Of a stretch of 64,000 nt of DNA, positions 9,691 to 18,411 are shown one piece after another. This DNA is from UBA5793 sp040255465 (lineage in GTDB: Bacteria; Planctomycetota; Phycisphaerae; Phycisphaerales; UBA5793), in contig JBDZVA010000001.1 of the NCBI GenBank assembly GCA_040255465.1, positions 868,001 to 932,000 on the forward strand. Direction: 5' to 3'. The notes beneath the pieces are model-generated. The model searched no databases. It had not been told where the DNA came from and saw nothing but the letters and a program-made list of their open reading frames with translations. Numbering within the stretch: the first letter of the stretch is position 1; every line of letters begins with the position of its first letter. The translations under genes were made by a program, and so were the position numbers.

Positions 9691-11939
9691 CACGTGGGAG
9701 GGCTCCCGTTGCGGTGGGGACTCACGGCGGGACGATCCAGTTCATCCTCAAGATCGTAGACCTTTCCCTCGACCGTGAGGCATCTCCGGTCCACCTGGTC
9801 CAGCGATTGTTCGAGCAGGGCTTCGATCCGGCGCAGCAGCGTTCGACGATCGTCATCCAATCTGGCGGAAAGCCGGTTGATCGTCTGCATCAATTCGGCG
9901 TGGGTCCGCTCGCGACTGACTCGTTCCTCTGCGGCGTCGGCGCGAGCCCTCTCCAGTGCGGCTCGGAGCGAATCCCGTTCACCTTGGATCTCGGCGATCA
10001 TCGACCGGGCGGCAGCCAGCGCCGCCTGCCCCTCGGCCGCCCGCGCAGTCAATTGCCCAATCCGCTCACCGGCGGCTCGAAGTGCGGCGCTGCATTCCCG
10101 GGCTTGCTCGCGCGCTGCGTCGAGGTCCCGTTCCAGTTGCGCCAGTCTCTCGCTCTGACCTGCGGCTCGCTCCGTGACCTCGGCCAGCCGCCGATTGGTT
10201 TCATTCAATTCCTGGTTCGTCTCGCCGCGCTGGCGTTGCGTCTCGTTGAGCACCCGCGCCTGGTAATGCACTTCATCCAGCCAGCGCTTGCTCTCCTGTT
10301 CGCGCTCGCTTCGAGCCGACGCGAGTTCGGCCGTAATCGCCTCGATCGCCTGCTGCGTCTTGTCGAAGCGGTTCTGCAGTGCGGCGATCTGCTCATCGGT
10401 CTGAACTCGTCCCTGCCACTGCTCCGATTCCATCCGGGCCCTGATGAGATCGTTCTTCAGCTTGTGCAATTGTCCTTCGAGCGTGTTCGCCCGCGTCCAC
10501 CAGTCGAATCGCTCCTTGCGCACCGAGATCTGGTAGGCGATGTCCCCCTCGCGAATCCTGGCGATCTGATCGCTCTGACTCGTGTACACATGCAGATCCG
10601 AAGCGATCGGCGGAGTGCGACGCCTCGACTTGCCACGCGCTGCCGCCGCCTTCGTGCACAGCGCCATCACGACCTGCGCTCGTGCAGATTTCACGTCCCA
10701 CGGATCTTCGACGGCGAACTTCCCGCCCTTGGGCGCGCTGCGCGGCCGCTCCTCGAAGACAAACGAACCTGAGACATCGGTCTGCCGCAACCACCGGATC
10801 GACTCGAAACTGGCCAGCAGTCCCTCGAATTCATCGCGGGTCGGCACGTGCAGGTGATACGCATTGCCATGCTGATTCAGCCGTTCCCACGTCGATTCAT
10901 AATCGTGATCCGGCACGGAGATCAGCAGCGATCCACCCGGTTCGAGCACGCGGAAGAACTCAGCCACCGCCTGCCGCTGCTCGTGGATGTGCTCAAGTGC
11001 TTCCAGGCAGACGACCAGATCAAACGCCCCATCTTCAAATGGGAGCGGTGCCTGGTTCAGATCCCACTGCACAAACTCGATTCGCTGCTCATCGCCAAGC
11101 CGCGACTTGCCAAGTTCCAGCGCCTCGGGCGAGATGTCGAGATTCACGACCCGCTCAGCCCCGGCCTTGAGATAGCGCTGCGCTCCCAGCCCCGCCCAGC
11201 CGCCCGCATCGAGAATCTTCTTTCCCTTGGCGAGCGAGGCGGCGACGTCCAGCCGGGCCGAGCAGTGCGCCATGATTGTCGCATCGTCGAGCACCGGATG
11301 ATCGGACATCGGCCCCGACAACCGCACGAGGCGCAGCCCGCCCGAATCACCGACCGAACCTGGACGCTCTCCAAAACCGATTCCAATGGCCGCCCGGCGT
11401 ATCTCATCGAGCGTCGCCGCCACGTCCTGATCACCATCGCGCGGCAGAATCTCGATCGACGAGCTCCACTGGGTTCGATCGTGGATGAGTTTCAGCAGCC
11501 CCGCCGGATCTCGAGCCATTCGCGACAATCCATCGATCAGCACCACCTCGATCGGCCCCTCGAGTTGCGCAGCGAGGTCTTCGTCGCCCCCCAGAAGATA
11601 GGTGAATCCCCAGCGCTGCTGGAAGTTGTCGTGCTGCAGCCCTTCGAGAGGCTGGGTCAGCAGCCGGGGCTCGCGCCGGGTGATCGTCTCAAGCAGCGCC
11701 GGCATCAGCGCATCATCGCGCTCCCGCACCCACGGCGAATCATCCGCGCAGCACACCTGCACCTGGGCCCCCGCGCAGGCGAACCAGAGTCCAAGCGCGA
11801 GATCCGCAGGCTCATCTTCGATGATGACGACACGTTGCCACAGCGTTCGCCCGTAGCCGCCTGGCCAGCGCGCGACGAATTGCTCCGCCCGACTGATCAC
11901 GCTCCGAGCCGCTGCGGCAGTGTCTGGCCGAGCAGGCAT
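9690..11939 (-). CDS. Methyltransferase with long C-terminal coiled coil (WbdD-like layout)
   Basis: The ATG at 11939 is chosen because AAGGAAG lies about 6 nt upstream; a start at 11999 lacks one. 749 residues. Residues 1-210 are a poorly conserved alpha/beta region (RVVIIEDEPADLALGLWFACAG). A type 11 methyltransferase follows: KILDAGGWAGLG at about 241-252, VVNLDIS, FDLVVCLEALEHIHEQ and EPGGSLLISVPDHD. Residues of about 480-735 form a heptad-rich coiled coil. This order of methyltransferase then long coiled coil recalls WbdD, which caps the growing O-antigen by methylation and sets chain length with its coiled coil; the kinase domain of WbdD is not seen here. The pairing with a Wzt that has a C-terminal extension fits such a scheme. 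Confidence 0.85.
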   Translation of the reverse strand: MPARPDTAAAARSVISRAEQFVARWPGGYGRTLWQRVVIIEDEPADLALGLWFACAGAQVQVCCADDSPWVRERDDALMPALLETITRREPRLLTQPLEGLQHDNFQQRWGFTYLLGGDEDLAAQLEGPIEVVLIDGLSRMARDPAGLLKLIHDRTQWSSSIEILPRDGDQDVAATLDEIRRAAIGIGFGERPGSVGDSGGLRLVRLSGPMSDHPVLDDATIMAHCSARLDVAASLAKGKKILDAGGWAGLGAQRYLKAGAERVVNLDISPEALELGKSRLGDEQRIEFVQWDLNQAPLPFEDGAFDLVVCLEALEHIHEQRQAVAEFFRVLEPGGSLLISVPDHDYESTWERLNQHGNAYHLHVPTRDEFEGLLASFESIRWLRQTDVSGSFVFEERPRSAPKGGKFAVEDPWDVKSARAQVVMALCTKAAAARGKSRRRTPPIASDLHVYTSQSDQIARIREGDIAYQISVRKERFDWWTRANTLEGQLHKLKNDLIRARMESEQWQGRVQTDEQIAALQNRFDKTQQAIEAITAELASARSEREQESKRWLDEVHYQARVLNETQRQRGETNQELNETNRRLAEVTERAAGQSERLAQLERDLDAAREQARECSAALRAAGERIGQLTARAAEGQAALAAARSMIAEIQGERDSLRAALERARADAAEERVSRERTHAELMQTINRLSARLDDDRRTLLRRIEALLEQSLDQVDRRCLTVEGKVYDLEDELDRPAVSPHRNGSPPT

Positions 11940-12040
11940 GTGGGCTTCCTTGCGGCTGTTTCCGCGTTTCCCCGACGAATCTAAGGGTTGGGCCGGCAAT
12001 GAGTCAACAATTCAGTTGAGCCCCGACCCCGACTGCCAAC

Positions 12041-13936
12041 CTAACCTGCCCGGACCGGGGCGGACGGCCGCGTCGCCACGATCTGAGCCGAAGGTGCTTC
12101 AAGCGACTGACGCCGACCTTCCCGCGCCGCCCGGAGCCACAACTCCAGAACCAGCATCGGCCAGAGGCGGTAGATCGAGAAACACTGCGGGTTCTCCTGC
12201 TCCACCAGCCACGCATTGAGCTGCCCGTGATCGAGCCAATTCGCCAGGCACGTCGACGGACCCGCCAGCACCTCATGGGCGAACGACCGCAACGCCGGCC
12301 CATTCCAGAAGTTCGACGGCAGGCCGAACCCCTTCTTGCGCCGATGCACCCATTCGCGGGGCAACTCGCGCATCAGAAGATCCTTAAGGATGCGCTTGCC
12401 TGAGTATCCCGGCCGCCCGTTCGAGCCGGCCGGCGTCTCGACCAGGTCCTCGGCCCCCAGAGCCGCGGCAAACCGGGCCACATCCATATCCAGCAATGGG
12501 CAGCGCACTTCCAGCGAGTGCTGCATACTCATGCGATCGACTTTGGCCAGCACCGCCCCGGGCAGATACGTCTGCACATCCATGTTCCGCATGCGATGAA
12601 TCAGCGGCCGATCCGCGCGATCGAGCCTCGCCGACCAGTCGTCGATGTTCGCCTGCGTCGCCGTCGGCACTGCGCCAAGAAACCGCGCGATGTCCGGCTG
12701 CTGGAAGATCGTCAGCCGCGGCCCGAGATACAGAGCGGATGCCCGAGCCCCTCCGTCGCCTGCCATGTCGGCCAGCGTGTCAAAGTACCGTCCGTACCCG
12801 CCGAACATCTCATCGCCGCCATCACCCGAAAGCGCGACGGTCACGTACCGCCGCGTGAATTCACTGAGCAGGTAGGTCGGCAGGCAACTCGAGTCGCCGT
12901 TGGGTTCATCCAGGCTCTCGGCGATCATTGGCGCCAGTTCGATCGCGTCCGGCTTGAGCACGATGTCGTGATGTTCGCAACCAAGCCGCGCTGCAATCTC
13001 TCGCGCCTGCATGTGCTCCGAGTCAGGCGAATCCGCAAAGCCAACGGAGTAGGTCTTCGTGTGCACGCCCAGCCGGCGCATGCGACTGACCACCAGCGCC
13101 GAGTCGATCCCCCCCGAAAGAAACGCGCCCAGCGGCACATCCGACATGAGTCGCCGCTCGACCGCCTGGGTGAGCAGTGCATCCAGTTGATCGACGCGAT
13201 CCTCATAACGCGCACCGAGTTCGACGTCCGGCTCGGCATCCCCTGCCTCAAAGCTGAAGTGCCGTCCCTGCTGCTCGTTCCCATTGCCGTCAACCAGCAG
13301 ATAACATCCCGGTTCAAGTTTTTCAACTCCGCGATACACCGTCCGCGGGGCGTGGAAGTATTGCAGCAGCAGGTAGTCCGCCAGCGCCTCGGGGCTCACG
13401 GTGCGATCGAGATCCTTGATGACTTCCAGCGCCCGCAATTCCGAAGCAAATGCAAACCACCCTTCGCCGCGCGCGATGTACAGCGGCTTCTTGCCAAACG
13501 GATCGCGCGCCAGCATGAGTCGCCGCTCCCGCCCGTTCCAAAGCGCCAGCGCATACATGCCGCGCAGCCGGTCGAGTCGATCCGCGTGTTGCTCGCCCAG
13601 CAGGTGCAGCACGACTTCAGCGTCGCACTGGCTCTTGAATTGGTGCCCCTGCGAGACGAGTCGCTGGCGCAACTCGCGAAAGTTGTAGATCTCGCCGTTG
13701 AATGTCAGGGCGACCTGTCCGGTGGCGTCGACCATCGGCTGACGACCGAGCGGCGAGAGATCGACAATCGACAGCCGTCGCTGCGTCAGGGCGCATCGGC
13801 CCGTCGGATCGACCCACACGCCCGAATCATCCGGCCCGCGATGCACCATCGTCTGGTTCATCGCATGCGCCAACTCGGCCAGCCGCTCGCGCCCCAGTCG
13901 GCCGGTCAGATCAACAAACCCCGCGATTCCACACAT
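12041..13936 (-). CDS. asnB: Asparagine synthetase B-type (glutamine-hydrolysing)
   Basis: 631 residues. The N-terminal class II glutamine amidotransferase domain begins with the nucleophile Cys2 (MCGIAGF) and has VHRGPDDSG (31-39) and FNGEIYN (79-85). The synthetase domain has the PP-loop SGGIDS at 274-279 and a VALSGDGGDEMFGGY motif, which binds ATP and the adenylated aspartate. In polysaccharide loci such enzymes often amidate a sugar acid or other carboxylate rather than make asparagine, and this location suggests that role, but the sequence cannot decide. About 100 nt separate its 3' end from the ATG of the coiled-coil methyltransferase gene downstream. Confidence 0.95.
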   Translation of the reverse strand: MCGIAGFVDLTGRLGRERLAELAHAMNQTMVHRGPDDSGVWVDPTGRCALTQRRLSIVDLSPLGRQPMVDATGQVALTFNGEIYNFRELRQRLVSQGHQFKSQCDAEVVLHLLGEQHADRLDRLRGMYALALWNGRERRLMLARDPFGKKPLYIARGEGWFAFASELRALEVIKDLDRTVSPEALADYLLLQYFHAPRTVYRGVEKLEPGCYLLVDGNGNEQQGRHFSFEAGDAEPDVELGARYEDRVDQLDALLTQAVERRLMSDVPLGAFLSGGIDSALVVSRMRRLGVHTKTYSVGFADSPDSEHMQAREIAARLGCEHHDIVLKPDAIELAPMIAESLDEPNGDSSCLPTYLLSEFTRRYVTVALSGDGGDEMFGGYGRYFDTLADMAGDGGARASALYLGPRLTIFQQPDIARFLGAVPTATQANIDDWSARLDRADRPLIHRMRNMDVQTYLPGAVLAKVDRMSMQHSLEVRCPLLDMDVARFAAALGAEDLVETPAGSNGRPGYSGKRILKDLLMRELPREWVHRRKKGFGLPSNFWNGPALRSFAHEVLAGPSTCLANWLDHGQLNAWLVEQENPQCFSIYRLWPMLVLELWLRAAREGRRQSLEAPSAQIVATRPSAPVRAG

Positions 13937-14009
13937 GAATTGCTCTCAGCCTGTGGGGTCCGCCATGCGAACCACGCCTGTGCCTGTAAAGTGGGTGCTG
14001 CTCACTGAC

Positions 14010-14453
14010 TCAATCTCGGAACGTGTACGTTCGCCCGTTGCTCCGCGGATCACTGTTGTCCGGCGTCGAGAAGTACAGCCAGCCGCTCCAGTGCGAATAG
14101 CGGCCGCCGCCTTGCTCTCGAATATCCGTGTGCGAACCGTGCGCCGGCCCGATGGGTACGCCATCTTCATAAACGATCAGCCGCGAGACCGCTTCCGCAT
14201 CCGACAGCAGGCCCCGGGGCACGGCGCAGGTGTAGCAGTGCCCCGTCTCCTTGTTGATCGTCTCGAGTTGGCCGTGAATGTGACGCGTCGCCATGCCGCG
14301 CGCCATCTTGAGCAGGTTGACGTTCGGGTCGAACCGGCCCAGCGCCAGTTGCACCACGCTGTGCAGCGTGTACCACGCGCCGGCCGCCAGAAAATACATC
14401 GTCCCCGGCCGGGATTCACGCGCTCCAGTTGGCTGCATCGGTTCAGCGCTCAC
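14010..14453 (-). CDS. Small protein carrying the GGGRYSHW/SDPRTNGR module
   Basis: A GTG start at 14453 is preferred: it overlaps the upstream radical SAM stop codon by 4 nt (GTGA) and GGAG lies 8 nt upstream. 147 residues. No known domain was recognised. Its C-terminal third has EDGVPIGPAH, then GGGRYSHW (115-122) and DNSDPRSNGRTY (132-143), the same pattern found in the radical SAM protein upstream and in the transglutaminase-like protein at 17058-18401. The N-terminal part has a hydrophobic stretch (FLAAGAWYTLHSVVQLAL) and a HCYTC pair of cysteines. Operon position suggests it works with the radical SAM enzyme. Confidence 0.75.
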   Translation of the reverse strand: MSAEPMQPTGARESRPGTMYFLAAGAWYTLHSVVQLALGRFDPNVNLLKMARGMATRHIHGQLETINKETGHCYTCAVPRGLLSDAEAVSRLIVYEDGVPIGPAHGSHTDIREQGGGRYSHWSGWLYFSTPDNSDPRSNGRTYTFRD

Positions 14454-15958
14454 GATCCAAACTCCACAATCCCGCTCCCCGCGGTGTAGTGTTTCACGCA
14501 GCCGCGGCACGTGTCGATCACCGGCGGCGTTAGGCTGTCGCGCCGCAGTGAAGCCCGGATCGCTTCATATTCCGCGCCAAACCAGCAATCCGCAAACGCT
14601 TCCACGCTCATCGCGTTGCCCAGTTTGCGATCCTGCGTGCGGCAGCAGACGCACACGCAGCCGTCGAGGTCGATCTCGACGTTCTGCATTGGCGCCATGC
14701 AGGTGTACTCCGGGTGTGCCGATGCTGCGCCAAGCGGCCTGGGAATATTCTCATAACGCATCTGCAGCGGCCGATCTACCGGCGGCAACTGCCCCGGCTT
14801 GACAATCTCAAACTCCACCGCAATCTGGATCGGGTGCCTGGCGTCCACCCGCGCTGCATACTGCTTCAGCGCATCAAGCTGCTGCTGCGAAGGCGCCTGC
14901 TCGACGCCTGCTTCAATCGGTTCATACACGTGGAAGTCGATCCGATCGACGCCGATCTCCACCGCCCAGTCGATCAGCGCCGCCGCGCCTTCGATCGTCT
15001 TGGCCGTGAGCGTCGGATACAACCCGACGCCGAGTCGCTGCGGATCGCGCACCTTCATGAGGTTTCGCGTGCCCTGATCCACCTGCTCCCACTTGCCGCC
15101 GGTGCGGGCGTATTCAAACAGATCGCCCGTCGCATCGATCGAGATTGACACATCCCCGCGCGTCTTGGCCAGCAGCGCCAGTTTCCGCGCCACGAACTGC
15201 GTGCCGTTCGTCTGGTAGCGGGTGAAGATGTCGTAGTTGAGCATGATCTCCTGCATCTCGGTGAACTGCGGGTGGATCATCGGTTCGCCGCGACTGTTGA
15301 GTTCGACAGTCACCAGCAGCGGAAAGAGCGTGTCAGCCACCTTGCGGAAGATGCCGATGTCCATGTGCCGCCGGTTGACCGGCGTGAGCATGTTCTGCGA
15401 GCCGCAGATGCCGCACTTGAGATTGCAGATGTCGGTAATGCCCAGGCTCGCGTAGAGCGGCGGGGCGACAAACTGCCCGCCGCGCCGCAAAAAGTACGCT
15501 CCGCGCGAGTGGTTCTTCCACGACCGCTCCAGCCAGTGGTTCCAGTCGTTGGCGAATTGCAGCGGCTGGTTGATCACGCCGTACGACCGGCCGTTGGTCC
15601 GCGGATCAGAATTGTCCGTCGTCGAAAAGAACAGCGTGACGGCGTTGCTCACCGAGTCGTTCCACAGGCTGTACCGCCCGCCGCCGCGCAATCGAATCAG
15701 ATCATGCAGTTGTGCCGGCGGGCCGAGCAGTTTGCCGTTCTCCACCACCGACCCCGCCACTTCCCCCGCCGGCACTTCGCCGGGCCCGAACGCGCTCAGC
15801 GGCAGATCGACGTTGTAGCAGTTTCCTCCTGCGTGCCGGATCGCCGCCGGATCAATCGGCATCGAACGGATGCCCGGCGTCGGCGGCTCCGGGGCCTCGA
15901 CGCGCGCCGGCTGCCGCGAACGGGTGCCGAATACGGGCAGGGAAACAGCAAACAGCAT
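14450..15958 (-). CDS. Radical SAM/SPASM protein with embedded GGGRYSLW module
   Basis: 502 residues; the ATG has GGAG 7 nt upstream. The [4Fe-4S] binding motif is CNLKCGIC (Cys178, Cys182, Cys185). The C-terminal region has the cysteine pattern of a SPASM auxiliary cluster domain (CMAPMQNVEIDLDGCVCVCC and later DTCRGC). Ahead of the radical SAM core sits the shared module: GGGRYSLW at 92-99 and DNSDPRTNGRSY at 115-126. Radical SAM/SPASM enzymes modify peptides or sugars, or act as dehydrogenases; the substrate is not evident. It is followed by a small gene that carries the same module and overlaps it by 4 nt. Confidence 0.9.
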   Translation of the reverse strand: MLFAVSLPVFGTRSRQPARVEAPEPPTPGIRSMPIDPAAIRHAGGNCYNVDLPLSAFGPGEVPAGEVAGSVVENGKLLGPPAQLHDLIRLRGGGRYSLWNDSVSNAVTLFFSTTDNSDPRTNGRSYGVINQPLQFANDWNHWLERSWKNHSRGAYFLRRGGQFVAPPLYASLGITDICNLKCGICGSQNMLTPVNRRHMDIGIFRKVADTLFPLLVTVELNSRGEPMIHPQFTEMQEIMLNYDIFTRYQTNGTQFVARKLALLAKTRGDVSISIDATGDLFEYARTGGKWEQVDQGTRNLMKVRDPQRLGVGLYPTLTAKTIEGAAALIDWAVEIGVDRIDFHVYEPIEAGVEQAPSQQQLDALKQYAARVDARHPIQIAVEFEIVKPGQLPPVDRPLQMRYENIPRPLGAASAHPEYTCMAPMQNVEIDLDGCVCVCCRTQDRKLGNAMSVEAFADCWFGAEYEAIRASLRRDSLTPPVIDTCRGCVKHYTAGSGIVEFGS

Positions 15959-16103
15959 CCAGTAACTCCAGCGGGGGGACAGGCGTTCAGTCCGTCAGGC
16001 GTGCAACGGCACAGGCCCGCGTCGCCAAGGCAGGGTTCAGGCAATACTAGGGCACGATCCCGCCGAATGAAGGCCCGTCGCAGCCGCGATTGCCCGCCCA
16101 ATC

Positions 16104-17018
16104 CTACAGCGCGTTACCAAAATAGGGCTTGAGCTTGCGGAACACCCGGTACCCGATCACCAGCATGAGCACCGACACAATCGGGTACAGCACCCACGTC
16201 CAGCCGTAGCGGATCTCCCCGAAGAAGCACGCGTCCCGATACGGCCGCACCGCCATGCTCGCCGGGTTGAACGTCAGCATGAAGTCGATCACCTTCATCG
16301 CCGTCGGGTCTTTCAGGTGCAGCGTCTGCTCGGTGTAAAGCACCGGCGTGGCGTAGAACAGGATCATGAACAGCACCTGCAGCACATCGCCCAGATCGCG
16401 CAGGTACACCCCGATCGCCGACACCGCCATCACCATCCCGCTCAGCAGCATCACCTCGAACGCAAACATGATCGGCCACAGCGCCCAGGTCCACGGCACC
16501 TCGTGGAACCGCACCACGCTGTAGCAGAATAGAAACGCCGTGCCGATCACCTGCGGAACGAGGTTCGCCAGCACCGTCTTGATCGGCAACACCTCGAGCG
16601 GAAAGACCACCTGCTTGACCAGCCCGGCCTTGTTGCGGATCGCCTTACATCCCGCCAGCAGGCTGTTGGTCATCGCCATCCACGGCAGGTACGCCGAGAT
16701 CATCTGCATCGTGTAGTCAAAGCCGTGGACATTCTCCTCCGGTGAACCCCGGAAGATGATCGAAAACACCGTCGCGTACACCGCCATCATCAGCAGCGGG
16801 TGCAGCACCGACCACGCCACGCCCAGGAACGAACCGGCAAACGGATCCGCCAGCTCGCGCCACGTCATCTCCAGAAGCAATCGCCGATACCGCACGACAT
16901 CGCGCCCGATGTCGCGCAGCACCTGCACGGTCGTGAACGGGAGCAGCACGATCGACTTGAACACGTCGATCACATACGACAGCACCGTGTGCGGCGAGGT
17001 TTCCCGGGTTGAGGTCAT
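16104..17018 (-). CDS. wzm: ABC-2 type polysaccharide exporter permease (Wzm-like)
   Basis: 304 residues with six predicted membrane helices. The N-terminal YRRLLLEMTWRELADPFAGSFLGVAWSVLHPLLMM pattern (split here across a long helix) is characteristic of Wzm/TagG-type permeases, as is the late segment with a YATPVLY turn and a final FNPASMAVRPYRDA loop before the last helix. It would form the membrane channel with the Wzt-like ATPase at 2480-4033 and export a lipid-linked glycan to the periplasm. No clear ribosome binding site precedes the ATG. Confidence 0.93.
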   Translation of the reverse strand: MTSTRETSPHTVLSYVIDVFKSIVLLPFTTVQVLRDIGRDVVRYRRLLLEMTWRELADPFAGSFLGVAWSVLHPLLMMAVYATVFSIIFRGSPEENVHGFDYTMQMISAYLPWMAMTNSLLAGCKAIRNKAGLVKQVVFPLEVLPIKTVLANLVPQVIGTAFLFCYSVVRFHEVPWTWALWPIMFAFEVMLLSGMVMAVSAIGVYLRDLGDVLQVLFMILFYATPVLYTEQTLHLKDPTAMKVIDFMLTFNPASMAVRPYRDACFFGEIRYGWTWVLYPIVSVLMLVIGYRVFRKLKPYFGNAL

Positions 17019-17057
17019 GACGGGATGATCTTAGTCGATGCCGATCGCAACGAGGCG

Positions 17058-18401
17058 CTACCTCGCGGGAGGTGTGTCCTTGGCTTCGGCCGTCCTCGAT
17101 TCGTAGAACCGGGCCCGAAACTGCGCCAGTCCCGTTGAGGCAGAGATGAACTCCGTTTCCTCAAACTCGTCCGGCTGGATCGTTGTCGGAATCGTGTCGC
17201 GCAAAAGCAGCACCACCGAAGCACGCCGCGACCGATCGTTCCACAGTTGCAGCGCCGCCCGACATGAATGAAACTGGTCGGCCAGTTCGGTGTACGTGAT
17301 CTTGTCCACCAGCGGGGTGAAGGCCGCATCCTCGCGCCGGTTGTACAGCCGCTGCAGGCTCAGCGCCAGGCTTAACGCATCAGCCCGATCCTTTGCCGCA
17401 ACGCCAAAGTGCGGGTCGTAATACTCCCACTGGCCCCGCCGGCCATTGAAGATCTCCAGCCCGGTGTGAGCGGCGAACTGCGGATCATCGCCGAGCCAGC
17501 CGCAGTAGCGCACCTCCAGTCCCGCTGCCCGACAAAGCATGTCTGCAATCAGCGCCGAGCGGGCGCAGGCGACGTCCAGGCTCCCATCACTTTGAAACAG
17601 CCGATCAAAGTGTGAGCGAATCACACCCGACCAGTCGACGGCCTCTGGACCCGTGGGCACTTCATCTTCTCGTCCGCCGGTGGTGTTCGCCGCGACAAAG
17701 CCGATGATCTGTCGCGACCGAATCTGTGGATCGTCTTCCAGCACGAGCACGCGCACCGCCCGGCCCGCCGCCCGCACGCCGTATTCACCGGCCGAGTCAA
17801 AGATGAGAACTCGTCCCTCCTTGCGCGGCCGCTCCGGATTCACGTCGGGCCGCTTCGCGCCAAACCGAGGCGGAAACAACTCGAACGCGCCGCCCAGCGG
17901 CCACCAGACCCGATCGCCCCGCCGCACCATCAGCATCGCTCCCGGTGCGAGAAAGTGGACGCGATGCCACGCGTCATCCATCGACTCCACCAGCACGTAC
18001 CGGCGCCCATTCGTGCGCGGGTCGCTCCCGTCCGACGACGAGAAGATAACCGAATCGGTCCAGTGCGAATAGCGCCCGCCCCCTTGGGTCTCCACCTCCG
18101 AGTGCCGCGCATGCGCCGGGCCCAGCGGCACATCATCTTCGAGCAGCACCCATCGCGAGTGCCGCTGGTCGCCGGTGCTGTCGCCAAAAGCCGCATCAAG
18201 TTCGAGCCGGGCGACGTAGGACAGCCCAGCGCGCGGCCTGATCTTCTCGGCAGGAATCGCAATCCACCGGACCGGAGTTGGGTCGGCCGGCGTCTTCGCT
18301 CCCGATGCGGGCGGCGAAGCCAAAGCCCCCCCGGAAGCGCGCGGAACCGCAGCCAGCAGCGACATCACCATCAGGATGAGCCAGCGTCGAGCGATAGCCA
18401 T
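17058..18401 (-). CDS. Secreted transglutaminase-like protein with GGGRYSHW module
   Basis: The ATG at 18401 (AGGA 8 nt upstream) is preferred over one at 18449, which would add an Arg-rich extension and overlap the upstream gene. 447 residues with an N-terminal hydrophobic signal segment (WLILMVMSLLAAVPRASG). The shared module follows: EDDVPLGPAH, GGGRYSHW at 107-114 and DGSDPRTNGRRY at 124-135. The C-terminal half has a transglutaminase-like Cys-His-Asp arrangement: CARSALIADMLCRAAGL, then HTGLEIF and YYDPHFG. The catalytic target is unknown; an exported cysteine enzyme acting at the surface is an inference. It is 10 nt downstream of the sulfotransferase gene. Confidence 0.78.
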   Translation of the reverse strand: MAIARRWLILMVMSLLAAVPRASGGALASPPASGAKTPADPTPVRWIAIPAEKIRPRAGLSYVARLELDAAFGDSTGDQRHSRWVLLEDDVPLGPAHARHSEVETQGGGRYSHWTDSVIFSSSDGSDPRTNGRRYVLVESMDDAWHRVHFLAPGAMLMVRRGDRVWWPLGGAFELFPPRFGAKRPDVNPERPRKEGRVLIFDSAGEYGVRAAGRAVRVLVLEDDPQIRSRQIIGFVAANTTGGREDEVPTGPEAVDWSGVIRSHFDRLFQSDGSLDVACARSALIADMLCRAAGLEVRYCGWLGDDPQFAAHTGLEIFNGRRGQWEYYDPHFGVAAKDRADALSLALSLQRLYNRREDAAFTPLVDKITYTELADQFHSCRAALQLWNDRSRRASVVLLLRDTIPTTIQPDEFEETEFISASTGLAQFRARFYESRTAEAKDTPPAR

Positions 18402-18411
18402 ATCTTCGATC

